The notes under the pieces were generated by a model that was given only the letters and a program-made list of their open reading frames with translations, had not been told where the DNA came from and ran no database searches. Positions 12,835 to 21,319 of a stretch of DNA of 22,210 bases are shown piece by piece. The position numbers and the translations under genes are program-made. The stretch's first letter is position 1. Each line of letters starts with the position of its first letter. Source of the DNA: Candidatus Methanoplasma sp. (lineage in GTDB: Archaea > Thermoplasmatota > Thermoplasmata > Methanomassiliicoccales > Methanomethylophilaceae); the NCBI GenBank assembly GCA_031256615.1, contig JAIRQG010000061.1, positions 1-22,210 of the forward strand, read 5' to 3'.

Positions 12835-13695
12835 GTGCCATATGGGATAACCTATGCCGGCGCGGAGTCGGATTACGACTCCGCCGACGCATTCATACTC
12901 GGTATCCCGTATGACAGAACATCGAGTTTTAAGGCAGGTGCCAGAGAGGCGCCCTTTCAGATAAGGAGGGCGTCATACAACTTCGAGGAGATCCATTTCG
13001 AACATGGCCTTGACCTCCCTCAGCTGAACATATTCGACCAGGGGAATTGTGAGGATCCTTTCCTGCCGGAGGACATGATGGATGAAGTAAAGTTCTTCAT
13101 GGCCCCTGCCGTGAAAGACAAGAAGTTCACCGTTGCTATCGGCGGCGAACACTCTGTGAATATCCCGATCATTCAGTGTTTCGAAAAGAAGAACATCGCC
13201 CTGATAACGATAGATGCCCATCTGGATTCCAGAGACGAATATCTCGGGACCCCCTACAGCCACGCATGCGTAACAAGACGCGCCGCCGAACATCTGGGCA
13301 TAGAAAATGTATTCTCGCTCGGCGTGAGGTCTATTTCCAGAGAAGAGCTGGAACGAGACGACGTCATTCCTCACATCACATCCTTTGAGATCAAAGATAA
13401 AGGCATCGAATGGGCTGTGAAGAAAGCGCTGGACAGCGTCAGGAACGAACAGGTGTATCTTTCTTTGGACATTGACGGCATCGACCCTGCCTATGCGCCC
13501 GGCACCGGCACTCCGGAACCATTCGGCCTGGAACCGATGGATGTAAAGAAGACCATCAACTTGATCGGTAACAGGCTGGCGGGTTTTGATGTTACAGAGG
13601 TATGCCCTCCCGCAGATCCGTCCGGAATTACATCAGTGCTTGCGGCAAGGTTCATCAACGAAGTGCTTGCAGTCCGCTCAAAATATCTTATTTGA
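12835..13695 (+). CDS. speB: Agmatinase-family ureohydrolase
   Basis: Agmatinases hydrolyse agmatine to putrescine and urea with two Mn ions. From the GTG at 12835, which has AGGTGA 5 bases upstream, the product is 286 residues. Metal ligands are all present: His106 in GGEHSV, Asp127-x-His129-x-Asp131 in DAHLD, and Asp212-x-Asp214 in SLDIDG. The GTGTPEP loop carries Glu228. Another GTG at 12826 is in frame but sits inside the ribosome site. The gene follows eIF5A by 10 bases. In haloarchaea an agmatinase-like enzyme acts in eIF5A modification, so either free agmatine or an aminopropyl- or protein-linked form could be the substrate. The 3' end overlaps glmM on the other strand by 8 bases. Confidence 0.92.
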   Translation: MPYGITYAGAESDYDSADAFILGIPYDRTSSFKAGAREAPFQIRRASYNFEEIHFEHGLDLPQLNIFDQGNCEDPFLPEDMMDEVKFFMAPAVKDKKFTVAIGGEHSVNIPIIQCFEKKNIALITIDAHLDSRDEYLGTPYSHACVTRRAAEHLGIENVFSLGVRSISREELERDDVIPHITSFEIKDKGIEWAVKKALDSVRNEQVYLSLDIDGIDPAYAPGTGTPEPFGLEPMDVKKTINLIGNRLAGFDVTEVCPPADPSGITSVLAARFINEVLAVRSKYLI

Positions 13696-15046
13696 ACCAC
13701 TGGTTCAGATGTTCTATGACCAGTCCCTCATATTTTCCCGCTCTCTGTTTAGCGGTCTCTTCATCCTTCGACTCGGAGAATATCCTGAACGCGGGTTCCG
13801 TACCTGACGGCCTGGCGAGTATCCACCCGTCATCGAATGTTATTTTCAATCCATCCGTATTGTCGATCTTCGCCCCTTGGCTTTCGCTCGCGATGTATTC
13901 GAGAACATACTTCTTCATGTCATCGGGACAATCTATCTTCTTCTTTACCGTATAATAAACCGGAAGTTTGGATATCTGGCTCTTCAGCGGTCCTTCTTTG
14001 GTGATGCACTCCAGCATTTTGGCGATGGTCATACCGCCGTCCCTGCAGTATTGCTGTTCCGGGAAGATCAATCCTCCGTTCTCCTCTCCTCCGAATACCG
14101 CCCCTGTCTCGATCATCTTTCTTGCTACAATGGGAGAACCTACTGCCGTATACTCCACAGTGCCGCCGGAATCTTCGACTGTCTCCTTAACAAGCGATGA
14201 TGAACTTACAGGCGTTACTATTAGCCCTTTCTTTTTTGAGAGAATATATTTTGATAACAGTGCCAGACTCTTGTCCCCGCTGACATACTTGCCGTCATTT
14301 GTTATGAATACGCATCTGTCCGCATCCCCGTCATGAGCTATCCCCAGGTCCGACCTCGTTGATCTTGTCAATGACAGCAGATCCTTGAGATTTTCCTCCG
14401 TCGGCTCGCTTGGGCGCCCGGGGAACTCCCCCTGCGGGTTGCAGTTGATCGTTATCGTCCTTACATTCAGTTTTTTCAGAAGGAGAGGGGATGTCTCATA
14501 CGCTGCGCCGTTCGCACAGTCGATGCATACTTTCAGATCTGCCTTTCTTATCGCTTCCGCATCGACATTGGATATTATCGCATCGACGTATTCCTCTCCC
14601 GCGCCCTTTATCCTGCTCATGTCGCCGATCATATTCCAAGGCGCGCATCGAATATTTTTTTGATATTGCTCTTCGATCTTCTCTTCTTCTTTCCGGCTTG
14701 TCTCTGTTCCGTCAGATGACACGCACTTTATGCCGTTGAACTGCGGAGGGTTGTGAGAGGCTGTGATCATTACTCCTCCTTTGATATTGTCGTGCGTCTT
14801 CACATAATATTGAAGGGCAGGGGTAGGCAGCACGCCCAGATCGAGAACGTTTATGCCTGTCGACATTATTCCCGCAGATACAGCCGTCTTTATCATATCG
14901 GCGGAGGCCCTTGTATCCGTTGCAACGGCAACGGTGCCTCCCATAACAGTGCCTATGGCTTTTCCCATCTGGAGTGCCAGTTCGGAGGTCATATCCTCAT
15001 TTACGACCCCTCTCACTCCGTTTGTTCCGAAAAGCCTCTCTGACAA
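13688..15046 (-). CDS. glmM: Phosphoglucosamine mutase (phosphohexomutase family)
   Basis: The enzyme interconverts glucosamine-6-phosphate and glucosamine-1-phosphate on the way to UDP-GlcNAc; some archaeal relatives also act on mannose phosphates. The 452-residue product shows the four-domain signature. The N-terminal loop is LFGTNGVRG. The phosphoserine loop is TASHNP (Ser97), the metal loop is DGDADR (239-244), the sugar-selecting loop is GEENGG (320-325), and the phosphate-binding RPSGTEP is at 412-418. The start is TTG, with AGGAGG 8 bases upstream inside the end of the phoU-like gene. It is the last gene of the transporter run, with 1 base between it and the preceding stop. The GEENGG loop suits GlmM rather than a strict phosphoglucomutase. 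Confidence 0.93.
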   Translation of the reverse strand: MSERLFGTNGVRGVVNEDMTSELALQMGKAIGTVMGGTVAVATDTRASADMIKTAVSAGIMSTGINVLDLGVLPTPALQYYVKTHDNIKGGVMITASHNPPQFNGIKCVSSDGTETSRKEEEKIEEQYQKNIRCAPWNMIGDMSRIKGAGEEYVDAIISNVDAEAIRKADLKVCIDCANGAAYETSPLLLKKLNVRTITINCNPQGEFPGRPSEPTEENLKDLLSLTRSTRSDLGIAHDGDADRCVFITNDGKYVSGDKSLALLSKYILSKKKGLIVTPVSSSSLVKETVEDSGGTVEYTAVGSPIVARKMIETGAVFGGEENGGLIFPEQQYCRDGGMTIAKMLECITKEGPLKSQISKLPVYYTVKKKIDCPDDMKKYVLEYIASESQGAKIDNTDGLKITFDDGWILARPSGTEPAFRIFSESKDEETAKQRAGKYEGLVIEHLNQWFK

Positions 15047-15047
15047 C

Positions 15048-15725
15048 TCACATCCTCCTGGCTACCATCAGTATCGATATCGTATCTGCGCAGATCTTGC
15101 ACGCATCTGCGGCCATCTCCAAAGAGAATATGAGCTCCCTGATGAGCATGACGGCACGCGGGTCCATGGTAGAAAGATGGACCTGCTTTATGCGGGAGAA
15201 ATACAACTCATCGATTATCTTCTCCTGATCGTACACAGCTTCAATATTTCTGACGGTCTCCGCATATGTGTTGTCCATGTTCTCAACTGTGTTCACAAGG
15301 TACTTGACCGCCAGTATAAGTTCCGCAGACATCACTCTGATCTCGGTCCATATATCTTCGGGAACAAGCGCATTCGTCTCCATCAGAAGCTGGATGTGAA
15401 GCGCTCCCTCTTTGGCCCAATTTGCGATCTGATCCATTCTTCTTATGAAGTATATCAGATCCTCTCTTTCCTGGACGCTCAGTTCTCCTCCGGAGACGTC
15501 GGCGCAGAGTCTGTCCTCGATCTTATCGGCCTCCCGCTCCAGCATCATCAGCCTTTCGATGCACTTCATCGCGTTGACCCTGTCTCCTCTTCCTATCGCA
15601 ACCAGTGCAAGGTCGAGTTCCGTAACTGCGTCTTGGACCACAAGGCCGTGGCTCCTTGACCCCATCATTACGGCATCTCCCCTCCTCTTGGTAAACCACA
15701 CCATTATTCCCTTTTTATCACTCAA
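15048..15725 (-). CDS. PhoU/DUF47-family protein
   Basis: The 225-residue, mostly helical protein belongs to the PhoU-like DUF47 family, soluble three-helix bundles that bind metal clusters and usually accompany phosphate (Pit) transport. MVWFTKRRGDAVMMG resembles the family N-terminus, and the repeated acidic helices (MLEREADKIEDRLCADVSGG and following) carry the E-x3-D metal-binding pattern. The start is ambiguous. A TTG at 15725 has GAGGCG upstream and overlaps the ABC ATPase stop by 8 bases. The ATG at 15704 has a poorly spaced AGGGA. The gene is tightly placed between the ABC ATPase and glmM. Its role with this transporter is inferred from position only and may be regulatory. Confidence 0.85.
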   Translation of the reverse strand: MSDKKGIMVWFTKRRGDAVMMGSRSHGLVVQDAVTELDLALVAIGRGDRVNAMKCIERLMMLEREADKIEDRLCADVSGGELSVQEREDLIYFIRRMDQIANWAKEGALHIQLLMETNALVPEDIWTEIRVMSAELILAVKYLVNTVENMDNTYAETVRNIEAVYDQEKIIDELYFSRIKQVHLSTMDPRAVMLIRELIFSLEMAADACKICADTISILMVARRM

Positions 15726-16800
15726 GCTTAATCGCCTCTTCTAATCCTTCTTCGGGTCTTTCAAAGACCTTCGTCGCTTTTTTGTTGAACACCAAGCGGA
15801 CCTCGTCTCCTATTTGGGGAACCTCATCGTTCGCCGATATGTTATAGTCGATATAGTCGCTGGTCTCCGCCAGTGTCCTTATTCTCCAATATGTCCCCAT
15901 GAACACTATCCCTATCACTTTTGCCTCAAGACCGTCGTTCGCTGTATATACATTCTCTGGACGGACTGATATTACAACGGGGTCTCCGCTGTAAAAACTG
16001 GATTTGGACGCCCTGACGGTACGGCCTCCTCTGAGCCTTAACACCGTCCTTCCCGCTTTCGTCTTATCCAAAACGGTGCATTCCATCAGGTTCGTCTCGC
16101 CGATGAAATATGCGGCGAATATTGACTTGGGGTTCCTGTACATATCGAGGGGGGTCCCGATCTCCTGGATCCCTCCTGCCCTCATCAGTATGATCCTGTC
16201 TGACACAGACATCGCTTCCTCTTGGTCGTGCGTAACATGGAGCACTGTTATCCCCAGTTTCTTCACGAGCCTTCTGATCTCATACCTCAATTCCACCCGG
16301 ACCCTGGCATCCAGTGCCGAGAACGGCTCGTCGAGCATGAGCATCTTCGATCCTGATGCCAGCGCTCTCGCGATGGCGACCTTCTGCTGCTCTCCGCCGG
16401 AGAGTTCTGACGGCAGCATTCCGGCACGGTCGAACATCTTTACCAGTTCAAGATGGTCTTTTGCTATCTGGTCGATCTCTTCTTCCGGCATGTTCCTGAC
16501 CCTCGGGCTGTACCCGACGTTCTCCTTGATCGTCATGTTAGGGAACAGCGCGATGTTCTGAAAGACATATCCTGTATCTCTGTCCTCAATGGGGACATCG
16601 GTCACATCTCTTTCGTCGACGAAGACCTTTCCTTCGGTAGGCTGCCATATCCCCGATATCACCTTGATAAGTGTCGTTTTGCCGCACCCTGATGGTCCCA
16701 GTATTGTCAGGTATTCGCCTCTGGCAATGGACAGGCTGATGTTCTTTATCGCATAGAAGTCTCCGAACCTCATTGAAATGTTATCCAATCTTATTTTCAT
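15718..16800 (-). CDS. ABC transporter ATP-binding protein 2
   Basis: This is a PotA/CysA/FbpC-type importer ATPase of 360 residues. Walker A is GPSGCGKTT near residue 35, the Q-loop is GYVFQNIALFP, the signature is LSGGEQQKVAIARAL, Walker B is MLMLDEPFSALDA and the switch His is in HVTHDQEEA. A TOBE-like C-terminal domain (about 235-345, VVISVRPENV) follows, typical of regulated importers. Its ATG shares a base with the stop of ATPase 1 (TGATG), so the two are translationally coupled and present in equal amounts. Together with the fused permease they probably form a heterodimeric importer. The substrate class (iron, thiamine, phosphonate, sulfate or polyamine) cannot be read from the ATPase. 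Confidence 0.92.
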   Translation of the reverse strand: MKIRLDNISMRFGDFYAIKNISLSIARGEYLTILGPSGCGKTTLIKVISGIWQPTEGKVFVDERDVTDVPIEDRDTGYVFQNIALFPNMTIKENVGYSPRVRNMPEEEIDQIAKDHLELVKMFDRAGMLPSELSGGEQQKVAIARALASGSKMLMLDEPFSALDARVRVELRYEIRRLVKKLGITVLHVTHDQEEAMSVSDRIILMRAGGIQEIGTPLDMYRNPKSIFAAYFIGETNLMECTVLDKTKAGRTVLRLRGGRTVRASKSSFYSGDPVVISVRPENVYTANDGLEAKVIGIVFMGTYWRIRTLAETSDYIDYNISANDEVPQIGDEVRLVFNKKATKVFERPEEGLEEAIKLE

Positions 16801-17939
16801 CAGTCCAGCCTCAGTTCTTCCTCTATGCCCTCCGGAGGTATCTCAAAGACACTGGCCCTTTCCGGCCTCCAGGTGACCATCACTTCATATCCGTTCTTGT
16901 AATCATCATACTTTCTGTTGGGGAGTTTCGAGGACACCAGCCCTATGCCTTCCGCTTCAACCTCTATCGTTATGGTGGCCCCCTCATAGAGGATCCTTTC
17001 CACAATTCCTTTGAAGAATCCCTGCGGCACCTCCGGCTCCGGCTTCTCTGCTGTTGGCTGGGGGATCGCCGGTATCCTTGTGGACCCGATCTTTATGGCA
17101 ACGGCAACATCTGTACCCACGGGAATATCGGTCTTTCGTGCTTTTATGATCGCACCTTTCTCCAATTCTATCTCAGAGAACTCATCGCACACGGAACGTA
17201 CCTTTCCCACAAAAACATTGGATCTCCCTACAAAGTTCGCCACAAAGGGGGTGACCGGATTCCGGAACACCTCCATCGGCGTACCGATCTGAACGATCTT
17301 TCCTTTCCTGATCACGGCTATGCGGTCCGCCATCTCTATGGCCTCGTCCTGATCATGGGTCACATGTATCGCGGTGAGCCCCATCTCTTTGACAAGAGAC
17401 TTCAGTTCCTGTCTGAGTTCCAGTCTGAGTCTGGCGTCAAGAGCCCTGAGAGGCTCATCCAGAAGTAAAATATCTGAGCTTGACGCGAGCGCTCTGGCAA
17501 GCGCGGTCCTTTGCTGCTGGCCTCCGCTCAGCTCCGCCGGATAAGACTCTGCCTTATTTTCCATATGCACCATCATTATCATGCTTTTTACGAGCTGCCT
17601 TGCTTCGTGCTCATCCCACTCTTTGATCGCAGGCGAGAACATCACATTCTCATAGACTGTCTTCGGAGGGAACAGAGAGTATGCCTGCGACAGCATGGTC
17701 GCTTTCCTTTCGCTGATCGGCGCATCTGTTATATCGACACCGTCGAACAGCACTCTGCCTTTGTCGGGTTTGGTCAGCCCGCATATCATTCTGAGGCAGG
17801 TGGTCTTCCCGGATCCGGTAGGGCCAAGTACACAGATGTATTCTCCTTTGCTCACCTTAAGCGATAATCCATCCGCTGCCAAACACCCTCCGAAATTCTT
17901 ATGCAGATCATTCAAAATAATCTCAGGTATGGCGACCAC
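16800..17939 (-). CDS. ABC transporter ATP-binding protein 1
   Basis: The second importer ATPase has 379 residues and is clearly different from its neighbour. Walker A is GPTGSGKTT, the Q-loop region is MLSQAYSLFPPKTVYENV, the signature is LSGGQQQRTALARAL, Walker B is ILLLDEPLRALDA and the switch His is in HVTHDQDEA. The C-terminal TOBE region contains an extra Pro/Glu linker (IPAIPQPTAEKPEPEVPQG, about 295-313). The start is a GTG at 17939 that overlaps the permease end by 17 bases. All catalytic motifs are intact in both ATPases, so neither looks like a degenerate site. Confidence 0.92.
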   Translation of the reverse strand: MVAIPEIILNDLHKNFGGCLAADGLSLKVSKGEYICVLGPTGSGKTTCLRMICGLTKPDKGRVLFDGVDITDAPISERKATMLSQAYSLFPPKTVYENVMFSPAIKEWDEHEARQLVKSMIMMVHMENKAESYPAELSGGQQQRTALARALASSSDILLLDEPLRALDARLRLELRQELKSLVKEMGLTAIHVTHDQDEAIEMADRIAVIRKGKIVQIGTPMEVFRNPVTPFVANFVGRSNVFVGKVRSVCDEFSEIELEKGAIIKARKTDIPVGTDVAVAIKIGSTRIPAIPQPTAEKPEPEVPQGFFKGIVERILYEGATITIEVEAEGIGLVSSKLPNRKYDDYKNGYEVMVTWRPERASVFEIPPEGIEEELRLD

Positions 17940-19554
17940 CTCTGCTGACCACTAACCTCAATACAAGCATGAAAACAAAACAGATCGCAATGAGGATTAT
18001 CGAACAGAACGCCGCCTCCGAATGTTTACCGGCATCTAGGAGATTTATTATGTACACAGGTACAGTGTTAGCTGATCTGTCTATCGCGAGTGTCGCCCCT
18101 GTCTCCCCCAGACTTCTTGTGAATGCGAGTATGGCGCCGGCGATGACCGAGGATTGGATTATCGGCATCAGCACCTTTGTGAACGTCTGAAATGGTTTTG
18201 CTCCTAGCGTCATGGCCACTTCTTCATAGGATTGATCCACCTCTTCCACCGCACCGGAAATATTCCTTACCACAAGGGGGAAAGTGAATGCCATGTGCCC
18301 TAGAACGACCATAAGCAGGTTCAGCGATCCTCCCGCATATATGGTGGACCAGAATAGCCCCAGCGAGAAACCGAGCGCTGTGGTCGGAATTATAAGAGGC
18401 ACGTTGACCAGGTTGTCAAGTATCTTGCCGAGCTTTGTATCTCTTTTTCTTGCGATATACAGCGCTATGGGTATTCCGAACACAATGCCGAAGACCACTG
18501 CGACCCCCGCCACAGCGAAGGACGTTCCTATAGCGGACATCAATGCGACAAAATCAATATCGGCCATCGGCTGCGTCAGATAAGTGAAAATGTAGAAGGT
18601 GGGGAGAAGAACGATTATTGCAAGAAATGCGATCGAGAATGCATCTTTGAGTTTCGGCACCGCCCCTCTGCTTAATTTCCTTCCAAGATGAGGCCATACT
18701 TTTTTTATTGGTATTTTGAACCTCATGATCAATAGTTTGACCACCACTAACAAAATAAGCGCAAAGACTATCATCAGAACGCTGATCAATATCATTGAGC
18801 CCATCGCCGTCGGGTCTTGGATTTCTTTCATGTGTTTTATGAAGGTCGGCCCTGTGAAGAATATGCCATTGGCATTCATCAGAAGCAATGCGGCATATGT
18901 TCCCCCGGTCTCGGAAAGAGATCTTGCGAAACAAAGTATGGTTCCTGTGACCAGACCGGCACGGAAAAGCGGGAGGGTTATCGTCCTTACCGCTGTGAAC
19001 CTGGATGCGGAAAGGGTCATTGCAGCCGTTTCATAATTCGGCTCTATCTGTTCCAGAATTGCGGACAGAGACCTTACCATATAGGGGTATGTGAAGATTA
19101 TGTGCAAGAGGATCAGCATGATGTAGGGGGACAGGACCATCCCCAGCCCGGGTATGTCTATCCCGTTGGGGGCTCCCCAGAACAAAACCACGGAAAAGCC
19201 CAAAGCCCCTGTCGGGAATACAAGAGGCATATCCATCAGCGTATCGAGGTATTTCTTCCCTCTGAACTGTTTCCTTACCAGGATCCAAGCCATCGGGATA
19301 CCTATCACTATATCGACAACGGTCACAATGGCTGCGATGCTGAATGAGTTCCACAAAGCCCCCCATATCAAGCTTGTCTTCTCCGGATCACCGAGGACCC
19401 CGCTGACGATGTCCCACTCGGTGAACATCTTGAGGACGACAAAGATCGAGGGAATTATGATAAGTACAATAAAAATAAGACAAACGAAGGAAAACCACGC
19501 CTTTCTTGGCCTTTCATTGTTGGAGACATTATTTATCCATTTGAACAGGGACAT
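17923..19554 (-). CDS. Fused two-domain ABC permease (FbpB/ThiP type)
   Basis: The 543-residue membrane protein contains two BPD-type permease domains in one chain, about twelve helices, as in iron(III) FbpB and thiamine ThiP permeases. Each half has an EAA loop that docks an ATPase: EPNYETAAMTLSASRFTAVR in the first and DQSYEEVAMTLGAKPFQTFT in the second. GGAAGGT lies about 9 bases before the ATG. The gene starts the transporter block, followed by ATPase 1, ATPase 2, the PhoU-like gene and glmM. No periplasmic-type binding protein is in the window. A perfect dyad lies just upstream and may control the operon. Family assignment is firm and substrate is open. Confidence 0.92.
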   Translation of the reverse strand: MSLFKWINNVSNNERPRKAWFSFVCLIFIVLIIIPSIFVVLKMFTEWDIVSGVLGDPEKTSLIWGALWNSFSIAAIVTVVDIVIGIPMAWILVRKQFRGKKYLDTLMDMPLVFPTGALGFSVVLFWGAPNGIDIPGLGMVLSPYIMLILLHIIFTYPYMVRSLSAILEQIEPNYETAAMTLSASRFTAVRTITLPLFRAGLVTGTILCFARSLSETGGTYAALLLMNANGIFFTGPTFIKHMKEIQDPTAMGSMILISVLMIVFALILLVVVKLLIMRFKIPIKKVWPHLGRKLSRGAVPKLKDAFSIAFLAIIVLLPTFYIFTYLTQPMADIDFVALMSAIGTSFAVAGVAVVFGIVFGIPIALYIARKRDTKLGKILDNLVNVPLIIPTTALGFSLGLFWSTIYAGGSLNLLMVVLGHMAFTFPLVVRNISGAVEEVDQSYEEVAMTLGAKPFQTFTKVLMPIIQSSVIAGAILAFTRSLGETGATLAIDRSANTVPVYIINLLDAGKHSEAAFCSIILIAICFVFMLVLRLVVSRGGRHT

Positions 19555-19571
19555 GAGGGGGTACCTTCCTC

Positions 19572-19590
19572 ATATGTCGGAGTGACATAT
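19572..19590. promoter_or_regulatory. Dyad operator candidate for the ABC operon
   Basis: ATATGTC (19572-19578) and GACATAT (19584-19590) are perfect inverted halves around GGAGT. The site fills most of the short gap between the LSm stop and the permease ribosome site, where an archaeal repressor would block transcription or initiation. The half-site spacing suits a dimeric winged-helix regulator. Confidence 0.5.
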
Positions 19591-19592
19591 TC

Positions 19593-19814
19593 TCAAAGGA
19601 TAGTAATGCTCACAACATTATTGCCGCGGACCACGACCGTTCCTAAGCGTCTCTGTTCCTCGCCGGCGACGTTGTTCTCGACCGTCTCATCCAGAACCAT
19701 GTTCATATACTCATCGAACCCGGTGATCTTACCTTCCAGGATCCTGCTGTCTTTGAGGAGAAGAGAGACGCGTTTGTCCAGCGATTTTTCCAGCAACGTT
19801 TGCGGCATTACCAT
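19593..19814 (-). CDS. LSm (Sm-like archaeal) RNA-binding protein
   Basis: LSm proteins form rings that bind U-rich RNA. The 73-residue product has the Sm1 motif (RILEGKITGFDEYMNMVLDE) and the short Sm2 motif (LGTVVVRGNNVVSI), separated by a compact acidic loop. It starts at ATG 19814 (MVMPQTLLEKSL), with a weak TATA-like TTTTAATTAA about 30 bases upstream and no Shine-Dalgarno. It precedes the ABC permease by 38 bases, but the dyad between them suggests separate control. Confidence 0.93.
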   Translation of the reverse strand: MVMPQTLLEKSLDKRVSLLLKDSRILEGKITGFDEYMNMVLDETVENNVAGEEQRRLGTVVVRGNNVVSITIL

Positions 19815-19888
19815 ATTATCGTGCTGACCATGGGCTAGTTAATTAAAAGCTTTTTCCCGATGGGCCGCCGGCTTTGCGGGCAAAATGA

Positions 19889-19929
19889 CGGAAAAACAGA
19901 ACACTGGATGGAAACTGTCCGTTTTTCCG
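19889..19929 (-). terminator. Terminator-like inverted repeat after scpB
   Basis: CGGAAAAAC (19889-19897) and GTTTTTCCG (19921-19929) are perfect 9-bp inverted arms. On the minus strand the second arm supplies a T5 run followed by TCATTTTG, suitable for archaeal termination. It begins 14 bases beyond the scpB stop. Confidence 0.55.
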
Positions 19930-19942
19930 GATCGCGGGCGGG

Positions 19943-20443
19943 TCAGATGTTCTTCGCCTGAGCCTCTATCCACTTCTTGATATCCGATACCCTTGTGCTT
20001 CCGATACCGAAATACTCGGAGAATTTCTTTGTTGTCGTGAGCTCCAATGTCTGCCCGGACCTTCTCCCGGAGATCATGTCCATCTCTACCAGCGCGCGGA
20101 CGTCGTCATACACTCTCGGACCGCGCGTTTTGAACAGCTCCGATTGAAGAACGGGCTGATTATACGCTATGGTGCTGAGCGTGCGCATCATCCCCCCTGT
20201 CATCTCTGCCTTGGCGAACTTCCCGGTATAATCGGTGTATTCGGTCCTGAGCATCATTTTGTACTCATTCCCGATCTTGGCGATCATTATCGCCGACTCG
20301 CGGTCGTCGTACTCTTTCCTGAGGTCCTTCAGGGCGTGCCTGATCTTTTCCTCAGACAGCCCCGTTCTCTCTGCTATTTCGGAAACGCCGATCTTTTCCG
20401 CGCTTGAGAAGAGTGCCGCCTCGACTGCGCCCTTCTCATCCAC
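19943..20443 (-). CDS. scpB: Segregation and condensation protein ScpB
   Basis: ScpB dimers bind the ScpA linker in the SMC condensin. The 166-residue product is all winged-helix. An N-terminal wing domain runs from VEAALFSSAEKIGVSEIAER to about residue 70 (KIGNEYKMML). A second follows, with LSTIAYNQPVLQSELFKTRG, then RVYDDVRALVEMDMISGRRS and a C-terminal TTKKFSEYFGI. This last stretch closely matches the conserved C-terminal half of the family. The ATG is 1 base from the scpA stop, so scpA and scpB are translated together. Confidence 0.92.
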   Translation of the reverse strand: MDEKGAVEAALFSSAEKIGVSEIAERTGLSEEKIRHALKDLRKEYDDRESAIMIAKIGNEYKMMLRTEYTDYTGKFAKAEMTGGMMRTLSTIAYNQPVLQSELFKTRGPRVYDDVRALVEMDMISGRRSGQTLELTTTKKFSEYFGIGSTRVSDIKKWIEAQAKNI

Positions 20444-20444
20444 T

Positions 20445-21299
20445 TCAGTTCACCGCCTCTACCTCTTCTTGTTTTTCAATGGTGGTCGGTATTCCGGGCA
20501 CTTTCATCTCGATTATTATCTCACCCCTCGGCAGTGAACCTTGGAGTACCTCAAGCCTTCCGTCCCTTACCAAATGTAGAATTGCAACGAATGTCCTGAG
20601 GTTCTCCATTATCTCTCTTGTGTAAAGCTCATCGATCGGTATCGGGCCTGTGCCCAGTTTTACGATCTTTCTCCAGACGAACTCCACATCCTTTTTGTCA
20701 TCTTCGTCGTGAGCCTTGTTGTCGAACTTTTTCGGGATCTTTTCCTCAAGTTCCGATTTGACCCTTTCTCTCTCGCGGCAGATCTCCATTTCCGCCCTCG
20801 CCTCTTCGAAAGCGTCAAGGAGTTCGTACATCGTCACCGGGCGGACAGAGTCTCTGCTGTAAGCCTCCCTGAACGACACTTCGGGCACGACCATGGCAGG
20901 GTCTTCGTCTGCCAGTTCGAAATCGAAGAACTCCTCGGCCATCGGCTCATCGGATTTGGAGTATGTGACCTCCGACTGCAGTCTGAGGACCCTCCATGCC
21001 ATCAGCATGAGCTTTCCGGCGACTATCATATCGAACCTGTTCTCGGCGACCTTCTTAGAATAAAGCTTGACGAATTCTCTGAGGTCTATCTCCCACGGGT
21101 CTATCCCATTCTCCAGCACCAGGCTGAAAGCGGCCCTTATGGACTCATCCACGGGGTCGTTCAGTTTCTCTCCCGAGCCGGTCTTCCCGAGTATGTCCAT
21201 ATAACCGCTTATTCTGGTATAGGTCTCCCTATCATCCGTCAGCGCTTTGTGGAAAAGCAGATGCTGTTCCATATCTTCTTTCTTCATTGTCCCATCCAT
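20445..21299 (-). CDS. scpA: Segregation and condensation protein ScpA (kleisin)
   Basis: ScpA is the kleisin that closes the SMC ring. The 284-residue product has a helical N-terminal SMC-binding region (ENGIDPWEIDLREFVKLYSK, the usual conserved block, about 64-83). Then comes an acidic variable linker (about 120-215, with EMEICRERERVKSELEEKI), and a C-terminal winged helix with IPIDELYTREIMENLRTFVA and LHLVRDGRLEVLQ. The start MDGTMKKEDM is adopted; MKKEDM four codons later is possible and has GGATGGG upstream. It sits 20 bases after the smc stop, forming smc-scpA-scpB. Confidence 0.93.
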   Translation of the reverse strand: MDGTMKKEDMEQHLLFHKALTDDRETYTRISGYMDILGKTGSGEKLNDPVDESIRAAFSLVLENGIDPWEIDLREFVKLYSKKVAENRFDMIVAGKLMLMAWRVLRLQSEVTYSKSDEPMAEEFFDFELADEDPAMVVPEVSFREAYSRDSVRPVTMYELLDAFEEARAEMEICRERERVKSELEEKIPKKFDNKAHDEDDKKDVEFVWRKIVKLGTGPIPIDELYTREIMENLRTFVAILHLVRDGRLEVLQGSLPRGEIIIEMKVPGIPTTIEKQEEVEAVN

Positions 21300-21319
21300 T
21301 TACATCCCATCCATCCTTT

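Noticed and set aside
14853..15659. 268-codon plus-strand frame across glmM and the phoU-like gene
   Set aside because: It lies entirely antisense to two well-supported genes, has low-complexity His/Tyr-rich translation and no family resemblance.
16773..17468. 231-codon plus-strand frame opposite the ABC ATPases
   Set aside because: It is a shadow of two intact ATPase genes, with no ribosome site or domain.
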